Assembly (NCBI GenBank): GCA_021845805.1
Contig: JAJZVD010000005.1
Span: forward strand, 1 to 64,000
Direction: 5' to 3'
Length of the DNA: 64,000 nucleotides
DNA from: Pseudomonadota bacterium
GTDB lineage: Bacteria > Pseudomonadota > Alphaproteobacteria > Rhodobacterales > Rhodobacteraceae
Below, piece after piece: positions 14,879 through 23,208 of this stretch (position 1 is its first letter; each line of letters starts with the position of its first letter). The notes under the pieces were generated by a model. The model did not search any database, was not told where the DNA came from, and saw only the letters and a list, made by a program, of their open reading frames with translations. Position numbers and translations under genes: made by a program.

Positions 14879-16408
14879 ATGACCAACCTTTCCCGCCGAA
14901 CACTGCTGAAGCTTTCCGGCGCCACGCTGGCGCTGTCGGCCGTGCCGCTGCCCAGCTTTGCCGCCCCGATCGACGAGCTGGTGATCGCCTACAACGTGAA
15001 CCTGCCAAGCTGGGACCCCACGGTCGGCCCGTCGGCGGTGAACCCCACGATCCAGGGCATCTACCAGTCGGTCTTCGACCAGTTCATCCTGCAGAAACCC
15101 GATCTGAGTTTCGCCCCTGGCCTGATCACCGAATGGGGCTGGAGCGATGACCGCAAGCAGATCCACATGACGGTGCGCGATGGCGTGAGCTGGCACGACG
15201 GGTCGCCCTTCACGGCCGAAGACGTGGTCTGGTCGCTGACGCGGGCGGGCGACGAGAAGACCGGGAACCCGATCCAGTTCACCTGGAAGAACATCGGCAA
15301 CTTCAAGACCGACGGCAACAAGATCACCGCCGACGTGCTGCAGTTCGACCCCACCATCTTCAAGTGGATGTCGTTCCTGACCGGCTATGTGATGCCCAAG
15401 GCCTATTACGAAAAGGTCGGCGCCGCCGGGTTCGAGGAAAAGCCGATCGGGACCGGCCCCTACATGGTCGACCATTTCGAGCGCAATTCCTTTGTCCGGC
15501 TCAAGGCGAACCCGACCTACTGGGGCGGAAAGCCGGAATTCGACACCGTCACCATCAAGTTCGTGCCCGATGCCGCCAGCCGGGTGGCCGAGGTGGAATC
15601 CGGCAACGCCCATGTCACGCTGGAAATGCCCTACGAGGAATACGACCGGCTGCGCGGCTCGGCCAGGCTTTCGGGCACGGCGCACCCGATCACCGACATC
15701 GGCATGATCTTCCTGAACAACGACAGCGTGATGAGCGACAAGAACGTGCGGCAGGCGGCCTGCCACGCGGTCGACAAGAAGCTGATCATCGACCGTCTGC
15801 TGTCGGGCTATGGCGTGCCGATCGACACGCTGGATGCGCCCGGCTATGCGGCCTATGACCCCGACATCAAGGTGCCCTACGATCCGGCGCTGTCCAAGAC
15901 GCTGCTGGCGGCCTCGGGCTATTCCACCGACAAGCCCGTGAAGTTCACCATCCAGACGACCAAGGGCTACAAGCCCAAGGATTACGAGATGGTGCAGGCC
16001 ATCGTGGGCATGTGGCGCAAGGTCGGCATCGACGCGACCATCGAGGTCTACGAGATCGCCAAGCATTTCGAACTGCGCGCGGCGCACAAGCTGGCGCCGG
16101 CGGCCTTCTACAACTGGGGCAACGCGATCGGCGATCCCACCACCTCGACCGGGTTCGCGATGTTCGGCCCCTCGCCGCATTCGTCGTGGAAGACGGCCGA
16201 CGTGGATGCCAGGATCGGCCCGCTCTGGGGCGAGGCGGACGAGGCCAAGCGCATCCAGGGCTGGAAGGACGTGGACAAGTATGTGGCCGAGGAATGCGAC
16301 GTGCTGCCCCTGTTGCAGTATGTCCAGCCGATCCTGGCCGACAAGCGGGTGAAGGTGGTGCCGCATGGCTCGGGCGCGCTGCTGCCCGCGCTGATGACCC
16401 GCGCTTGA
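14879..16408 (+). CDS. ABC importer substrate-binding protein, SBP family 5 (peptide/opine type)
   Basis: The product has 509 residues. The N-terminus has a twin-arginine-like leader (SRRTLLKLSG, hydrophobic core, cleavage near PSFAA), so export by Tat or Sec to the periplasm is expected. The mature part shows SBP_bac_5 features: DGSPFTAEDVVWSLTRA, YMVDHFERNSFVRLKANPTYWGG and VRQAACHAVDK. The family binds oligopeptides, nickel, opines or other polar ligands. Downstream are two permeases and two ATPases, a complete Dpp-type importer. The ligand is unknown; co-location with FAD oxidoreductase and isatin-hydrolase-like genes suggests an indolic or aromatic conjugate rather than peptides. Confidence 0.9.
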   Translation: MTNLSRRTLLKLSGATLALSAVPLPSFAAPIDELVIAYNVNLPSWDPTVGPSAVNPTIQGIYQSVFDQFILQKPDLSFAPGLITEWGWSDDRKQIHMTVRDGVSWHDGSPFTAEDVVWSLTRAGDEKTGNPIQFTWKNIGNFKTDGNKITADVLQFDPTIFKWMSFLTGYVMPKAYYEKVGAAGFEEKPIGTGPYMVDHFERNSFVRLKANPTYWGGKPEFDTVTIKFVPDAASRVAEVESGNAHVTLEMPYEEYDRLRGSARLSGTAHPITDIGMIFLNNDSVMSDKNVRQAACHAVDKKLIIDRLLSGYGVPIDTLDAPGYAAYDPDIKVPYDPALSKTLLAASGYSTDKPVKFTIQTTKGYKPKDYEMVQAIVGMWRKVGIDATIEVYEIAKHFELRAAHKLAPAAFYNWGNAIGDPTTSTGFAMFGPSPHSSWKTADVDARIGPLWGEADEAKRIQGWKDVDKYVAEECDVLPLLQYVQPILADKRVKVVPHGSGALLPALMTRA

Positions 16409-16415
16409 GAGACCG

Positions 16416-16437
16416 GGGCCGCCCCCACGGGCGGCCC
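16416..16437 (+). other. intercistronic GC hairpin after the binding-protein gene
   Basis: A perfect 9-bp stem, GGGCCGCCC (16416-16424) with GGGCGGCCC (16429-16437), and a 4-nt loop, 7 nt after the SBP stop. No T-tract follows, and the permease gene begins 16 nt later. It probably acts as an mRNA 3'-end stabiliser or partial attenuator. Confidence 0.65.
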
Positions 16438-16453
16438 TGCGGACCCCCTGGCC

Positions 16454-17464
16454 ATGCTTTTCCTTCAGCGCCTGTTGTGGCGGCTTGCGACCACCGCTGT
16501 CACGCTGTTCGGCGTGGCGGTGATCGTGTTCACCGTTGTCCGCGTCGTGCCGGGCAACCCGATTGCCATGATGCTGCCCCCCGGCGCCACCGATGCCGAC
16601 GTGGCACGGCTGAAGGCGCTGTACGGGCTGGACAGGTCGATCCCGCGGCAATTCCTGATCTGGGGCTGGGGGGTGCTGCATGGCGATTTCGGCACGTCGA
16701 TCTCGCTGCGCCAGCCGGTGCTGGGGCTGGTGCTGGGGCGGCTGCCCGCCACGCTGGAACTGGCGTCGATGGCGCTGCTGATGGCGGTGCTGATGGGCGG
16801 GGCCGCGGCGCTGACCGCCACACGCCACCGCGGCACGCGGGTGGAAGCGGGGATCGACGTGACGAACGGCGTTGCACTGTCGATCCCCGATTTCCTCTGG
16901 GGGCTTCTGCTGATCATCATCTTCGGCGTGCTGATGCCGGTGTTCGACATCTCGGGCCGCGTCTCGCCCGATCTGAAGCTGCCCTTCACGACCCAGTTCT
17001 ACCTGGTGGAAAGCGTCCTGCGGCTGCGCTTCGACATCACCGCCGACCTGCTGGGCCACATCTTCATGCCCGCGCTGGCGCTGGCCATTCCGCTGGCCGC
17101 GATCATCGGGCAGGTGCTGAAGCAATCGCTGAAGGAAACGATGGAGCTGGATTACGTCACGCTGGCGCGCACAAAGGGCTATGGCGAAACCCGGGTGATC
17201 CTGCGCGAGGCGCTGCGCAACGCGATCCTGCCCACGCTGACGCTGGTGGGGGTGCAGTTCACCTTCCTGATCGGCGGCACCGTGATCGTCGAGCGGCTGT
17301 TTTCCTACGAGGGGTTGGGCAACATGGCCATCGACGCGGTCATCAACCGCGACCTGCCGCTGATCCAGGGCATCGTCCTGTGTTTCGCGCTGATCTTCAC
17401 CGGGGTGAACCTTGTGGTTGACCTGACCTATGCCGCCCTGAACCCGAGGCTGCGCCATGCTTGA
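16454..17464 (+). CDS. ABC importer permease, DppB type
   Basis: The product has 336 residues. An N-terminal membrane helix (TTAVTLFGVAVIVFTVVRVVPG) is followed by the characteristic VPGNPI stretch and a periplasmic segment. The transporter core has about five further helices. The EAA-like loop that contacts the ATPase is near residues 240-265 (ARTKGYGETRVILREALRNAILP). Its partner is the DppC-type permease, whose start overlaps this gene by 8 nt. Length and topology are typical of the peptide/nickel importer family. Confidence 0.92.
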   Translation: MLFLQRLLWRLATTAVTLFGVAVIVFTVVRVVPGNPIAMMLPPGATDADVARLKALYGLDRSIPRQFLIWGWGVLHGDFGTSISLRQPVLGLVLGRLPATLELASMALLMAVLMGGAAALTATRHRGTRVEAGIDVTNGVALSIPDFLWGLLLIIIFGVLMPVFDISGRVSPDLKLPFTTQFYLVESVLRLRFDITADLLGHIFMPALALAIPLAAIIGQVLKQSLKETMELDYVTLARTKGYGETRVILREALRNAILPTLTLVGVQFTFLIGGTVIVERLFSYEGLGNMAIDAVINRDLPLIQGIVLCFALIFTGVNLVVDLTYAALNPRLRHA

Positions 17465-18308
17465 CGGGCGGGGGGCGATCCGGCGTCGGGCGGGGGCGCG
17501 GCTGTGGCTGTCGGGGGGCTGGCTTCTGCTGCTGGTGACGGTGGCGCTTTTCGCGCCGCTGGTCGCCCCGCAGGACCCGCTGGCACAGGACCTGATGTCG
17601 GGGCGGCTGCCGCCGTTCTGGTCGGCGCAGGCGGAACCGGGGTTCTGGCTGGGCACCGACAGCCTGGGACGCGACGTGCTGAGCCGGGTGATCTGGGGCG
17701 CGCGGGTAGCGCTGACGGTGGCCTGCATCGCGGGGCCGCTGACCGCGCTGATCGGCGGGGCGCTGGGGCTGATCGCGGGGTTCTACCGCGGCTGGGCCGA
17801 CCGGATCATCTCGCGCCTGGTGGATATCTGGATGGCCTTTCCGCCGGTGCTGTTTTCCATCCTGCTGATCGCGGTGCTGGGGACGGGGCTGACATCGATC
17901 ATCCTGGCCATCGTGGTGATCGACTGGACCCGGTTTGCCCGGGTGGTCCGGGCCGAGGCGATGAACCAGGGCGCGATGGACTATGTGGCCGCGGCGCAGG
18001 TGGCGGGCTTTTCCCGGCTGCGCACCATGACGGCGGAAATCCTGCCCAACGTGCTGCCGACGCTGGTGGCGCTTCTGTCGCTTGAAATGGGGATCTCGGT
18101 GATCGTCGAGGCGATCCTATCGTTCGTGAACCTGTCGCTGTCCACCGACGCGCCCACCTGGGGCGGCATGATCGCCGAGGGGCGGACCTCGATCCATCAG
18201 GCGTGGTGGGTGCTGGCCTTTCCGCTGGTCGCGCTGTTCCTGACCGTTCTCAGCTTCAGCCAGTTCGGCGAAGGGCTGAAGGACCGCTTCGACCCGGTGC
18301 TGCGATGA
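17457..18308 (+). CDS. ABC importer permease, DppC type
   Basis: The product has 283 residues. One N-terminal membrane helix is followed by the family signature GTDSLGRDVLSRVIWGARV (about residues 62-80). The transporter domain carries the ATPase-contact loop AAAQVAGFSRLRTMTAEILPN. It heterodimerises with the upstream DppB-type protein. The ATG lies within the previous gene, and the stop overlaps the first ATPase gene (start 18305), so all importer genes are translationally coupled. Confidence 0.92.
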   Translation: MLDGRGAIRRRAGARLWLSGGWLLLLVTVALFAPLVAPQDPLAQDLMSGRLPPFWSAQAEPGFWLGTDSLGRDVLSRVIWGARVALTVACIAGPLTALIGGALGLIAGFYRGWADRIISRLVDIWMAFPPVLFSILLIAVLGTGLTSIILAIVVIDWTRFARVVRAEAMNQGAMDYVAAAQVAGFSRLRTMTAEILPNVLPTLVALLSLEMGISVIVEAILSFVNLSLSTDAPTWGGMIAEGRTSIHQAWWVLAFPLVALFLTVLSFSQFGEGLKDRFDPVLR

Positions 18309-19183
18309 GCGCGCTTCTGGACATCCGCAACCTGTCGGTGGCGCTGAAGGGCGGGCCGCGGCTGCTGCGGTCGGTCTCGCTGGCGGTCGCGGCGGGCGAG
18401 GTGCGCGGGCTGGTGGGCGAAAGCGGCGCCGGAAAAAGCATGATCGGCAAGGCGCTTCTGGGCATCTTGCCGCGGTCTGTCGAGGTGGTGGACGGGCAGA
18501 TCCTGCTGGACGGCGATGACCTGCTGCGCCTGCCCCCCGCCGAACGGCGCCGCCGGATCGGGCAGCGCGCGGCGCTGATCCCGCAAGACCCGCTGACCGC
18601 GCTGAACCCCGCGCACAGGGTCGGGCCGCAGATCACCGACCGGCTGGTGGACATCCTGCGATGGCCGCGCGCGCGGGCCGAGGCGCGGGCGCTGGACCTG
18701 CTGGCCGAGGTGCATATCCCCGATCCGGGCCGGGTGATGAAAAGCTATCCGCACGAGCTGTCGGGGGGGATGCGCCAGCGGGTCCTGATCGCCTCGGCCT
18801 TTGCCGCCGAGCCTGCGCTGATCGTGGCCGACGAGCCCACGACCGCGCTGGACGTGACGGTGCAGAAGCAGATCCTGCGCCTGATCGCCGAGATGCAGGC
18901 CCGCCACCATACGGCGCTTCTGTTCGTGACGCATGATCTGGGCGTGGTGTCGAAGGTCTGCCAGAACCTGTCGGTCCTGTACGCGGGCAAGGTGGTGGAG
19001 GATACGACGGTGCGCGATTTCTTCCGCGCGCCGGGGCACCCCTATTCGGCGGCGCTGCTGGCGGCCACGCCGAAGTATACCGACCCCGACGGCAGCCTGA
19101 CCCCGGTCCCCGAGGCCGTGATCGCCGCCGTCCGCGCCGAGGTCGAGGCCGCCGAGACGGAGTGGCAGCATGGACGACGCTAG
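18305..19183 (+). CDS. ABC importer ATPase, DppD type
   Basis: The product has 292 residues. Walker A is GESGAGKS, the signature motif is LSGGMRQRV, and Walker B is [12 protein letters not shown] followed by the switch His in FVTHD. The C-terminal extension with HPYSAALLAATP is the oligopeptide/dipeptide ATPase C-terminal region; the Cys cluster often present there is missing. It starts at ATG 18305 overlapping the permease stop, and its 3' end overlaps the next ATPase by 14 nt. With the 19170 gene it forms the heteromeric motor. Confidence 0.92.
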   Translation: MSALLDIRNLSVALKGGPRLLRSVSLAVAAGEVRGLVGESGAGKSMIGKALLGILPRSVEVVDGQILLDGDDLLRLPPAERRRRIGQRAALIPQDPLTALNPAHRVGPQITDRLVDILRWPRARAEARALDLLAEVHIPDPGRVMKSYPHELSGGMRQRVLIASAFAAEPALIVADEPTTALDVTVQKQILRLIAEMQARHHTALLFVTHDLGVVSKVCQNLSVLYAGKVVEDTTVRDFFRAPGHPYSAALLAATPKYTDPDGSLTPVPEAVIAAVRAEVEAAETEWQHGRR

Positions 19184-19979
19184 ACCGCTGATCGAGGTGG
19201 AAAACCTGCGCCTGTCGCTGCCCGATCTGGCGGGCAAGCCGCTGATCGGACCGGCGCCGAAGCTGGAGATCCTGAAGGGGCTGAGCTTTGCCATCCCGCG
19301 TGGGGCGGTGCTGGGGATCGTGGGCGGCTCGGGGTCGGGGAAATCGACGCTGGGGCGGGCGCTGATCCGGCTGCTGGAACCCTCGGGCGGGGCGATCCGG
19401 TTCGACGGGCAGGACATCACCCACCTGCCCGAGGCCGACCTGCGCCCGCTGCGGCGCCGGATGCAGATGATCTTTCAGGACCCGCTGTCCTCGCTCAACC
19501 CGCGCCGTCGGGTGGGGGGGATCATCGCGGGCCCGCTGAGGCTGCACGGGTTCGACGCCATCGACCGGCGGGTGGACGCTGCGCTGGACCATGTGGGCCT
19601 GCCGCGCAGCTTCCGCGGCCGCTATCCGCACGAGCTTTCGGGCGGCCAGCGGCAGCGGGTGGGGATCGCCCGCGCCATCGCGCTGCGGCCGGACTTCATC
19701 CTGGCAGACGAGATCGTCTCGGGGCTCGACGTGTCGAGCCAGGCGCAGGTGCTGAACCTGCTGGAAGGGCTGGTGGCGGACCTCGGGCTGACGCTGGCCT
19801 TCATCAGCCACGACCTGTCGGTGATCCGGCGGTTGTGCCGCAACGTGCTGGTGCTGCACCGGGGCGAGATCGCGGAACACGCCCCCACGGCGCAGGTCTT
19901 TGCCGCGCCTCGGGCCGCCTACACGCGCGAACTGCTGGACGCCATTCCGCTGCCGGACCCCGATCAGCCCTGGGCCTGA
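19170..19979 (+). CDS. ABC importer ATPase, DppF type
   Basis: The product has 269 residues. Walker A is GGSGSGKS, the Q-loop region is MQMIFQDPLSSLNPRR (typical of the DppF/OppF branch), the signature is LSGGQRQRV, Walker B is FILADEIVSGLD and the switch is FISHD. Walker B has DEIVSGLD rather than the usual DEPTSALD, a tolerated variant. It is the last gene of the plus-strand unit starting at 13258. A strong GC hairpin follows at 19982, shared with the convergent livK-like gene. Confidence 0.92.
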   Translation: MDDARPLIEVENLRLSLPDLAGKPLIGPAPKLEILKGLSFAIPRGAVLGIVGGSGSGKSTLGRALIRLLEPSGGAIRFDGQDITHLPEADLRPLRRRMQMIFQDPLSSLNPRRRVGGIIAGPLRLHGFDAIDRRVDAALDHVGLPRSFRGRYPHELSGGQRQRVGIARAIALRPDFILADEIVSGLDVSSQAQVLNLLEGLVADLGLTLAFISHDLSVIRRLCRNVLVLHRGEIAEHAPTAQVFAAPRAAYTRELLDAIPLPDPDQPWA

Positions 19980-19981
19980 GG

Positions 19982-20009
19982 GGGCGCCGCCAGTGGCCCG
20001 GCGGCGCCC
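19982..20009. terminator. bidirectional GC hairpin between convergent operons
   Basis: A perfect 10-bp stem, GGGCGCCGCC (19982-19991) with GGCGGCGCCC (20000-20009), and an 8-nt loop. It lies 2 nt after the DppF-type stop and 17 nt beyond the stop of the minus-strand binding-protein gene. With no T-tract in either direction it is a weak terminator or a 3'-end stabiliser. Confidence 0.55.
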
Positions 20010-20026
20010 GCGCGGTCAGGTCCGCG

Positions 20027-21271
20027 TCACTTCACCTGCGCCTTGATGGCGTTCACGTCCTCGGTCGTCATCTCGCCGATGGTCGTGACCTTGCCATCCT
20101 GGATCTGCCACAGCCGGAACGGGCCGGTGATGTCGCCCACCTTGTCGAAGTCGATCGGCCCGATGACGCCTTCGTAGCGGATCGGCTTGCCGTCCTTGAT
20201 CAGCGCCAGCGCCTTCTTGAACTCGTCGGCGCCGGCATAGATCGGGGTGCCCTTGGGGTCGACGGCGGCATACATAGCCGCGGGCAGCTTGGCCGGGTCA
20301 CCCCCCGCGATGTCCAGCGCAAGCCCCACCAGCGCGCCCGCGTCATAGGACCGGTCGGCCGCGGGCGCCGCCGGGTCGATCCCCGAGAACGCCTTGTAAT
20401 TGGCGTTGAAGTACTTGGTCGACGCGGTCTCGCTGGTGCCCGACGAGGTGCCGAAGGCGTTGCCAAGATATTCCTTGCCCACCGCCTTGATGAAGTCGTC
20501 GCTGTTCATCCCGTCGTTCAGCAGGAACTTCTGCGGGCCGCCCTGGCTGATCCAGTCGCGCGCGATGGTGGCGCCATCGACCGGGTCCGAGATCAGGAAC
20601 AGCGCATCCGGCCCCCCCGCCATCGCCGCCGTCGCTTCCGAGGCATAGCTTGATTGCTTGGCGTTGTAGGGCGTGACCGAGGTGATCGTGCCGCCCAGCG
20701 CCTTGTAGGGCGCGGTGAACTCTTTCACCAGGTTCACGCCGAAGTCGTTGTTCTGGTGGATGATCGCGATCTTCTTGAAGCCGCGGTCGATGGCGAATTT
20801 CGCCGCCGCCACGCCCTGCAGCGCGTCCGAGGTGATGGTGCGGAAGAAGATGCCGTTGGTCTTGCCCTGTTCGCCCAGCGCCGTCAGCGTGGGCGAGGAC
20901 GAGGCGGGCGAGACCTGCAGCACATGCGCGGGCGCAGTGACCGAGGTCAGGATCGGGATCGTCATGGGCGAGATGATGCCGCCGATGATGGCGGGCACCT
21001 TCTTCACCTGCACCAGTTGGGTGGCGGCATCCACCGCGACGTTGGGCTGGGTCTGGCTGTCGCGGGTGTCGGTCTTCAGCGTGCAGCCCGCAACGCCGCC
21101 CGCGGCGTTGAGGTCGCGAAAGGCCATTTCCACCGATTTCGCACCGGCCTGGCCATATTCACCCGCGGGGCCGGTCAGTTCCAGCACCAGCCCCACCGTG
21201 ATGTCGCAGGCCGAGGCCAGCGAGGGCGCCACCGACAGGGCGGCAAGCAACGCAATCATGGACGTCTTCAT
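20027..21271 (-). CDS. Liv-type ABC substrate-binding protein
   Basis: The product has 414 residues. The signal peptide is MKTSMIALLAALSVAPSLAS with cleavage before CDITVGL; the following Cys does not follow a lipobox. The mature part is a type I periplasmic-binding fold of the LivJ/LivK group: LELTGPAGEYGQAGAKSVE, then IIGGIISPMTIPI, then FKKIAIIHQNNDFGVN. Ligands of this group include branched-chain amino acids, amides, urea and aromatic acids. The gene ends the minus operon started by a GntR regulator at 23909, while its membrane and ATPase partners are divergent at 24004-27364. The start is ATG 21269-21271; longer open frame upstream lacks a signal peptide. Confidence 0.9.
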   Translation of the reverse strand: MKTSMIALLAALSVAPSLASACDITVGLVLELTGPAGEYGQAGAKSVEMAFRDLNAAGGVAGCTLKTDTRDSQTQPNVAVDAATQLVQVKKVPAIIGGIISPMTIPILTSVTAPAHVLQVSPASSSPTLTALGEQGKTNGIFFRTITSDALQGVAAAKFAIDRGFKKIAIIHQNNDFGVNLVKEFTAPYKALGGTITSVTPYNAKQSSYASEATAAMAGGPDALFLISDPVDGATIARDWISQGGPQKFLLNDGMNSDDFIKAVGKEYLGNAFGTSSGTSETASTKYFNANYKAFSGIDPAAPAADRSYDAGALVGLALDIAGGDPAKLPAAMYAAVDPKGTPIYAGADEFKKALALIKDGKPIRYEGVIGPIDFDKVGDITGPFRLWQIQDGKVTTIGEMTTEDVNAIKAQVK

Positions 21272-21348
21272 GTCAACCTCATCTGTTGAAGGGAGCCTGT
21301 TCTTGGGCTGCCCCCGGCTCAGGCCGGACCGGGGGCTTGGGGCAGCCG

Positions 21349-22401
21349 TCAGGATGCCTTGTTCAGGTTGTACTTGATGATCTGGCCGTGCCGCCCGCCG
21401 CGGTCGCGTTCCAGCGTGTAGGTATCGCCCTCGGGCACGGTGCCCTGGGCCAGCACGGCGGCAATCTCGGCCCGGTCGGCGGGGGTCAGCCCGACACCGG
21501 TGATCTGAAGGTTGCGCGGCAGGTGGCTGCGGTTGCGCGCCCCCACGATCACCGCGGCCACGCCCGGCTTTTCCAGCATCGCTGCGCTGGCCACGGTGGC
21601 GATGTCGGTCCGGTGCCGGTCGGCCACGCGGCGCAGCGCGCGCAGCAGCGCCTGGAACAGATCCCATCCGCCGAAATCGTCGATGACAAGCTTGTACTTG
21701 GTCAGCGAGCGGTTCTCGAGCAGCCCCACGGGCTCTGGCTGGCCCAGCCAGCGGTCACCGATGAAGCCCCCCGCAACCGAACCATAGCACAGGATCGCCA
21801 TGTCGTTTTGCAGCGCGGCCGGCACCAGCAGGCGTTCGGCCCGCGCGTCGATCAGGCTGTATTGCACCTGCATCGACACCAGCGGCACGCCCGCGCCGAT
21901 GATCTCGAGCGTGCGGGCGGTGTCGAAATTGGTGCCGCCGATATGCGCAACCTTGCCTTCGCGGCGCAGCTCGTCCAGCCAGCCCACCGCATCGAGGTAG
22001 CGCGGCACGCCGTAATCCCACCAGTGGAACTGCACCAGATCCAGCCGTTCCATCCGCAGCCGCTTCAGCGAGGTGTCCACGATCCGGCGGATGTAGTCGC
22101 GCCCCAGCGTCGGCAGCGCCTCGAGATCCGGCACCAGCTTGGTATGCACCTTCACACGCGCCAGCGCCTCGGCGCCGTGGCTGTTCAGGTAGGACATGCG
22201 GAAGGCGCCGATCATCTCCTCGACCCCGGTATAGATGTCGGCGCAGTCGAAGGTGGTGATGCCCGCCTCGGCAAAGGCCACCATGTCGGCGATCTGCTCG
22301 GCCGGGTTCACCGGGCCGTGCCCCCCTGCCAGTTGCCAGCCGCCGCGGATCACGCGCGAGATCTCGTGGCCGGGGCGAAGGGAGATGCGGTCAACGCTCA
22401 T
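21349..22401 (-). CDS. aldo/keto reductase
   Basis: The product has 350 residues. The TIM-barrel AKR signature is visible. The catalytic Asp and Tyr are in FDCADIYTGVE, Lys is in KVHTKL and His is in LVQFHWWDY. The expected reaction is NADPH-dependent reduction or oxidation of an aldehyde or ketone in the cytoplasm. It overlaps the TIGR04076-like gene by 11 nt and precedes the Liv-type binding protein by 77 nt. The substrate is unknown; its place in an importer operon suggests it acts on the imported compound or its first product. Confidence 0.88.
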   Translation of the reverse strand: MSVDRISLRPGHEISRVIRGGWQLAGGHGPVNPAEQIADMVAFAEAGITTFDCADIYTGVEEMIGAFRMSYLNSHGAEALARVKVHTKLVPDLEALPTLGRDYIRRIVDTSLKRLRMERLDLVQFHWWDYGVPRYLDAVGWLDELRREGKVAHIGGTNFDTARTLEIIGAGVPLVSMQVQYSLIDARAERLLVPAALQNDMAILCYGSVAGGFIGDRWLGQPEPVGLLENRSLTKYKLVIDDFGGWDLFQALLRALRRVADRHRTDIATVASAAMLEKPGVAAVIVGARNRSHLPRNLQITGVGLTPADRAEIAAVLAQGTVPEGDTYTLERDRGGRHGQIIKYNLNKAS

Positions 22402-22744
22402 CGGGCGGGTCCTTTGGCAGGGGAACGGCGGTGGTGTCGGCGTGGCTGAACCGGCGTTTGCCGATCCGGGTGATCCTGAGCCGCGAGGGGCAGTTGGGGT
22501 CGGGGCAGGCCACCTCGGCGTCCGAGGTCATCCAGTCGTTCGGATGCGTCGCGCGCTGCTTGGCGGGCAGCAGCGGCAGGATGGCGGACAGCGAATAGAT
22601 CGAAAAGCTCTGCCCCGGCGGCAGGTGAAGCTGTTCGCCGCGCAGTTCGAACCAGTCGCCGGGCGCACCACAATAGATCTTTGCCCCCTCGGGCGCCACG
22701 ATCTCGACCCGCAGGTCGTAAAGCTCGAAGCTGTCGTCGCTCAT
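22391..22744 (-). CDS. TIGR04076-family small protein
   Basis: The product has 117 residues with a compact alpha/beta pattern. The stretch EGAKIYCGAPGDWFELRGEQLHLPPGQ, followed by ILPLLPAKQRATHPNDWM and a CPDPNC segment, resembles the small TIGR04076 family, whose function is unknown. Two Cys (CPDPNC) could bind metal. The start is ATG 22742-22744, overlapping the DUF3830 stop by 4 nt; the end overlaps the AKR start. Family members are often found near aldo/keto reductases, as here. Confidence 0.7.
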   Translation of the reverse strand: MSDDSFELYDLRVEIVAPEGAKIYCGAPGDWFELRGEQLHLPPGQSFSIYSLSAILPLLPAKQRATHPNDWMTSDAEVACPDPNCPSRLRITRIGKRRFSHADTTAVPLPKDPPDER

Positions 22745-23208
22745 GGGGCCCTCGCGAAGGTGATCGTGCAGGCCCCGCTGCGGCGGATGCGGCCGCAGGC
22801 CTCGGCCAGCGCGGCACGGTCCTCGGGCAGCACCTGCGCCGCGACCGACCCGGCCAGCCAGCCGATCGGAAAGAACATCCGCGCACCGGGGCCGTAGAAC
22901 AGGCCCACATCGAAGATCGGATCGGGGTTGCCGCCCCAGACGCGGGCGGGCACATGGGCCAGCACAACATCGCCCGGCTGCGGATGCAGGGTGGCGTTTT
23001 CCGCCGGCAGCGCCGGTTCCCCCGCGACCTGCGCGGACGGAATCGGACACGAGATCTCGGGGCCGGTCCAGATCGCGTGGATCGAGGGCACCTCGCGCGC
23101 CGTTTCCAGCCAGCGCCACAGGAAGGCGGCGTTGGCGGGCGCCTTCTCGGGCAGCAGTGCCGCGCGGACAGACAGGGCCGATTGCGGCTCGGTAATCAGG
23201 ATCTTCAT
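22741..23208 (-). CDS. DUF3830-like (cyclophilin-like fold) protein
   Basis: The product has 155 residues with no signal peptide. The pattern resembles the DUF3830 family of small beta-barrel proteins: EKAPANAAFLWRWL near the N-terminus, then AIWTGPEISCPIP, then PGDVVLAHVP and GPGARMFFPIGWLAGS. Members are repeatedly encoded beside amino-acid or amide catabolic and transport genes and lack an assigned activity. It is translationally coupled to the GntR regulator upstream and the TIGR04076-like gene downstream by 4-nt overlaps. A role in binding or hydrolysing the imported compound is inference only. Confidence 0.65.
   Translation of the reverse strand: MKILITEPQSALSVRAALLPEKAPANAAFLWRWLETAREVPSIHAIWTGPEISCPIPSAQVAGEPALPAENATLHPQPGDVVLAHVPARVWGGNPDPIFDVGLFYGPGARMFFPIGWLAGSVAAQVLPEDRAALAEACGRIRRSGACTITFARAP

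Noticed and set aside
14075-17728. A very long open frame (over 1200 codons) on the minus strand opposite the FAD oxidoreductase, binding-protein and permease genes
   Set aside because: It lies antisense to four well-supported genes, reads as low-complexity Arg/His/Gln-rich text without domains, and is explained by extreme GC3 in the real genes.
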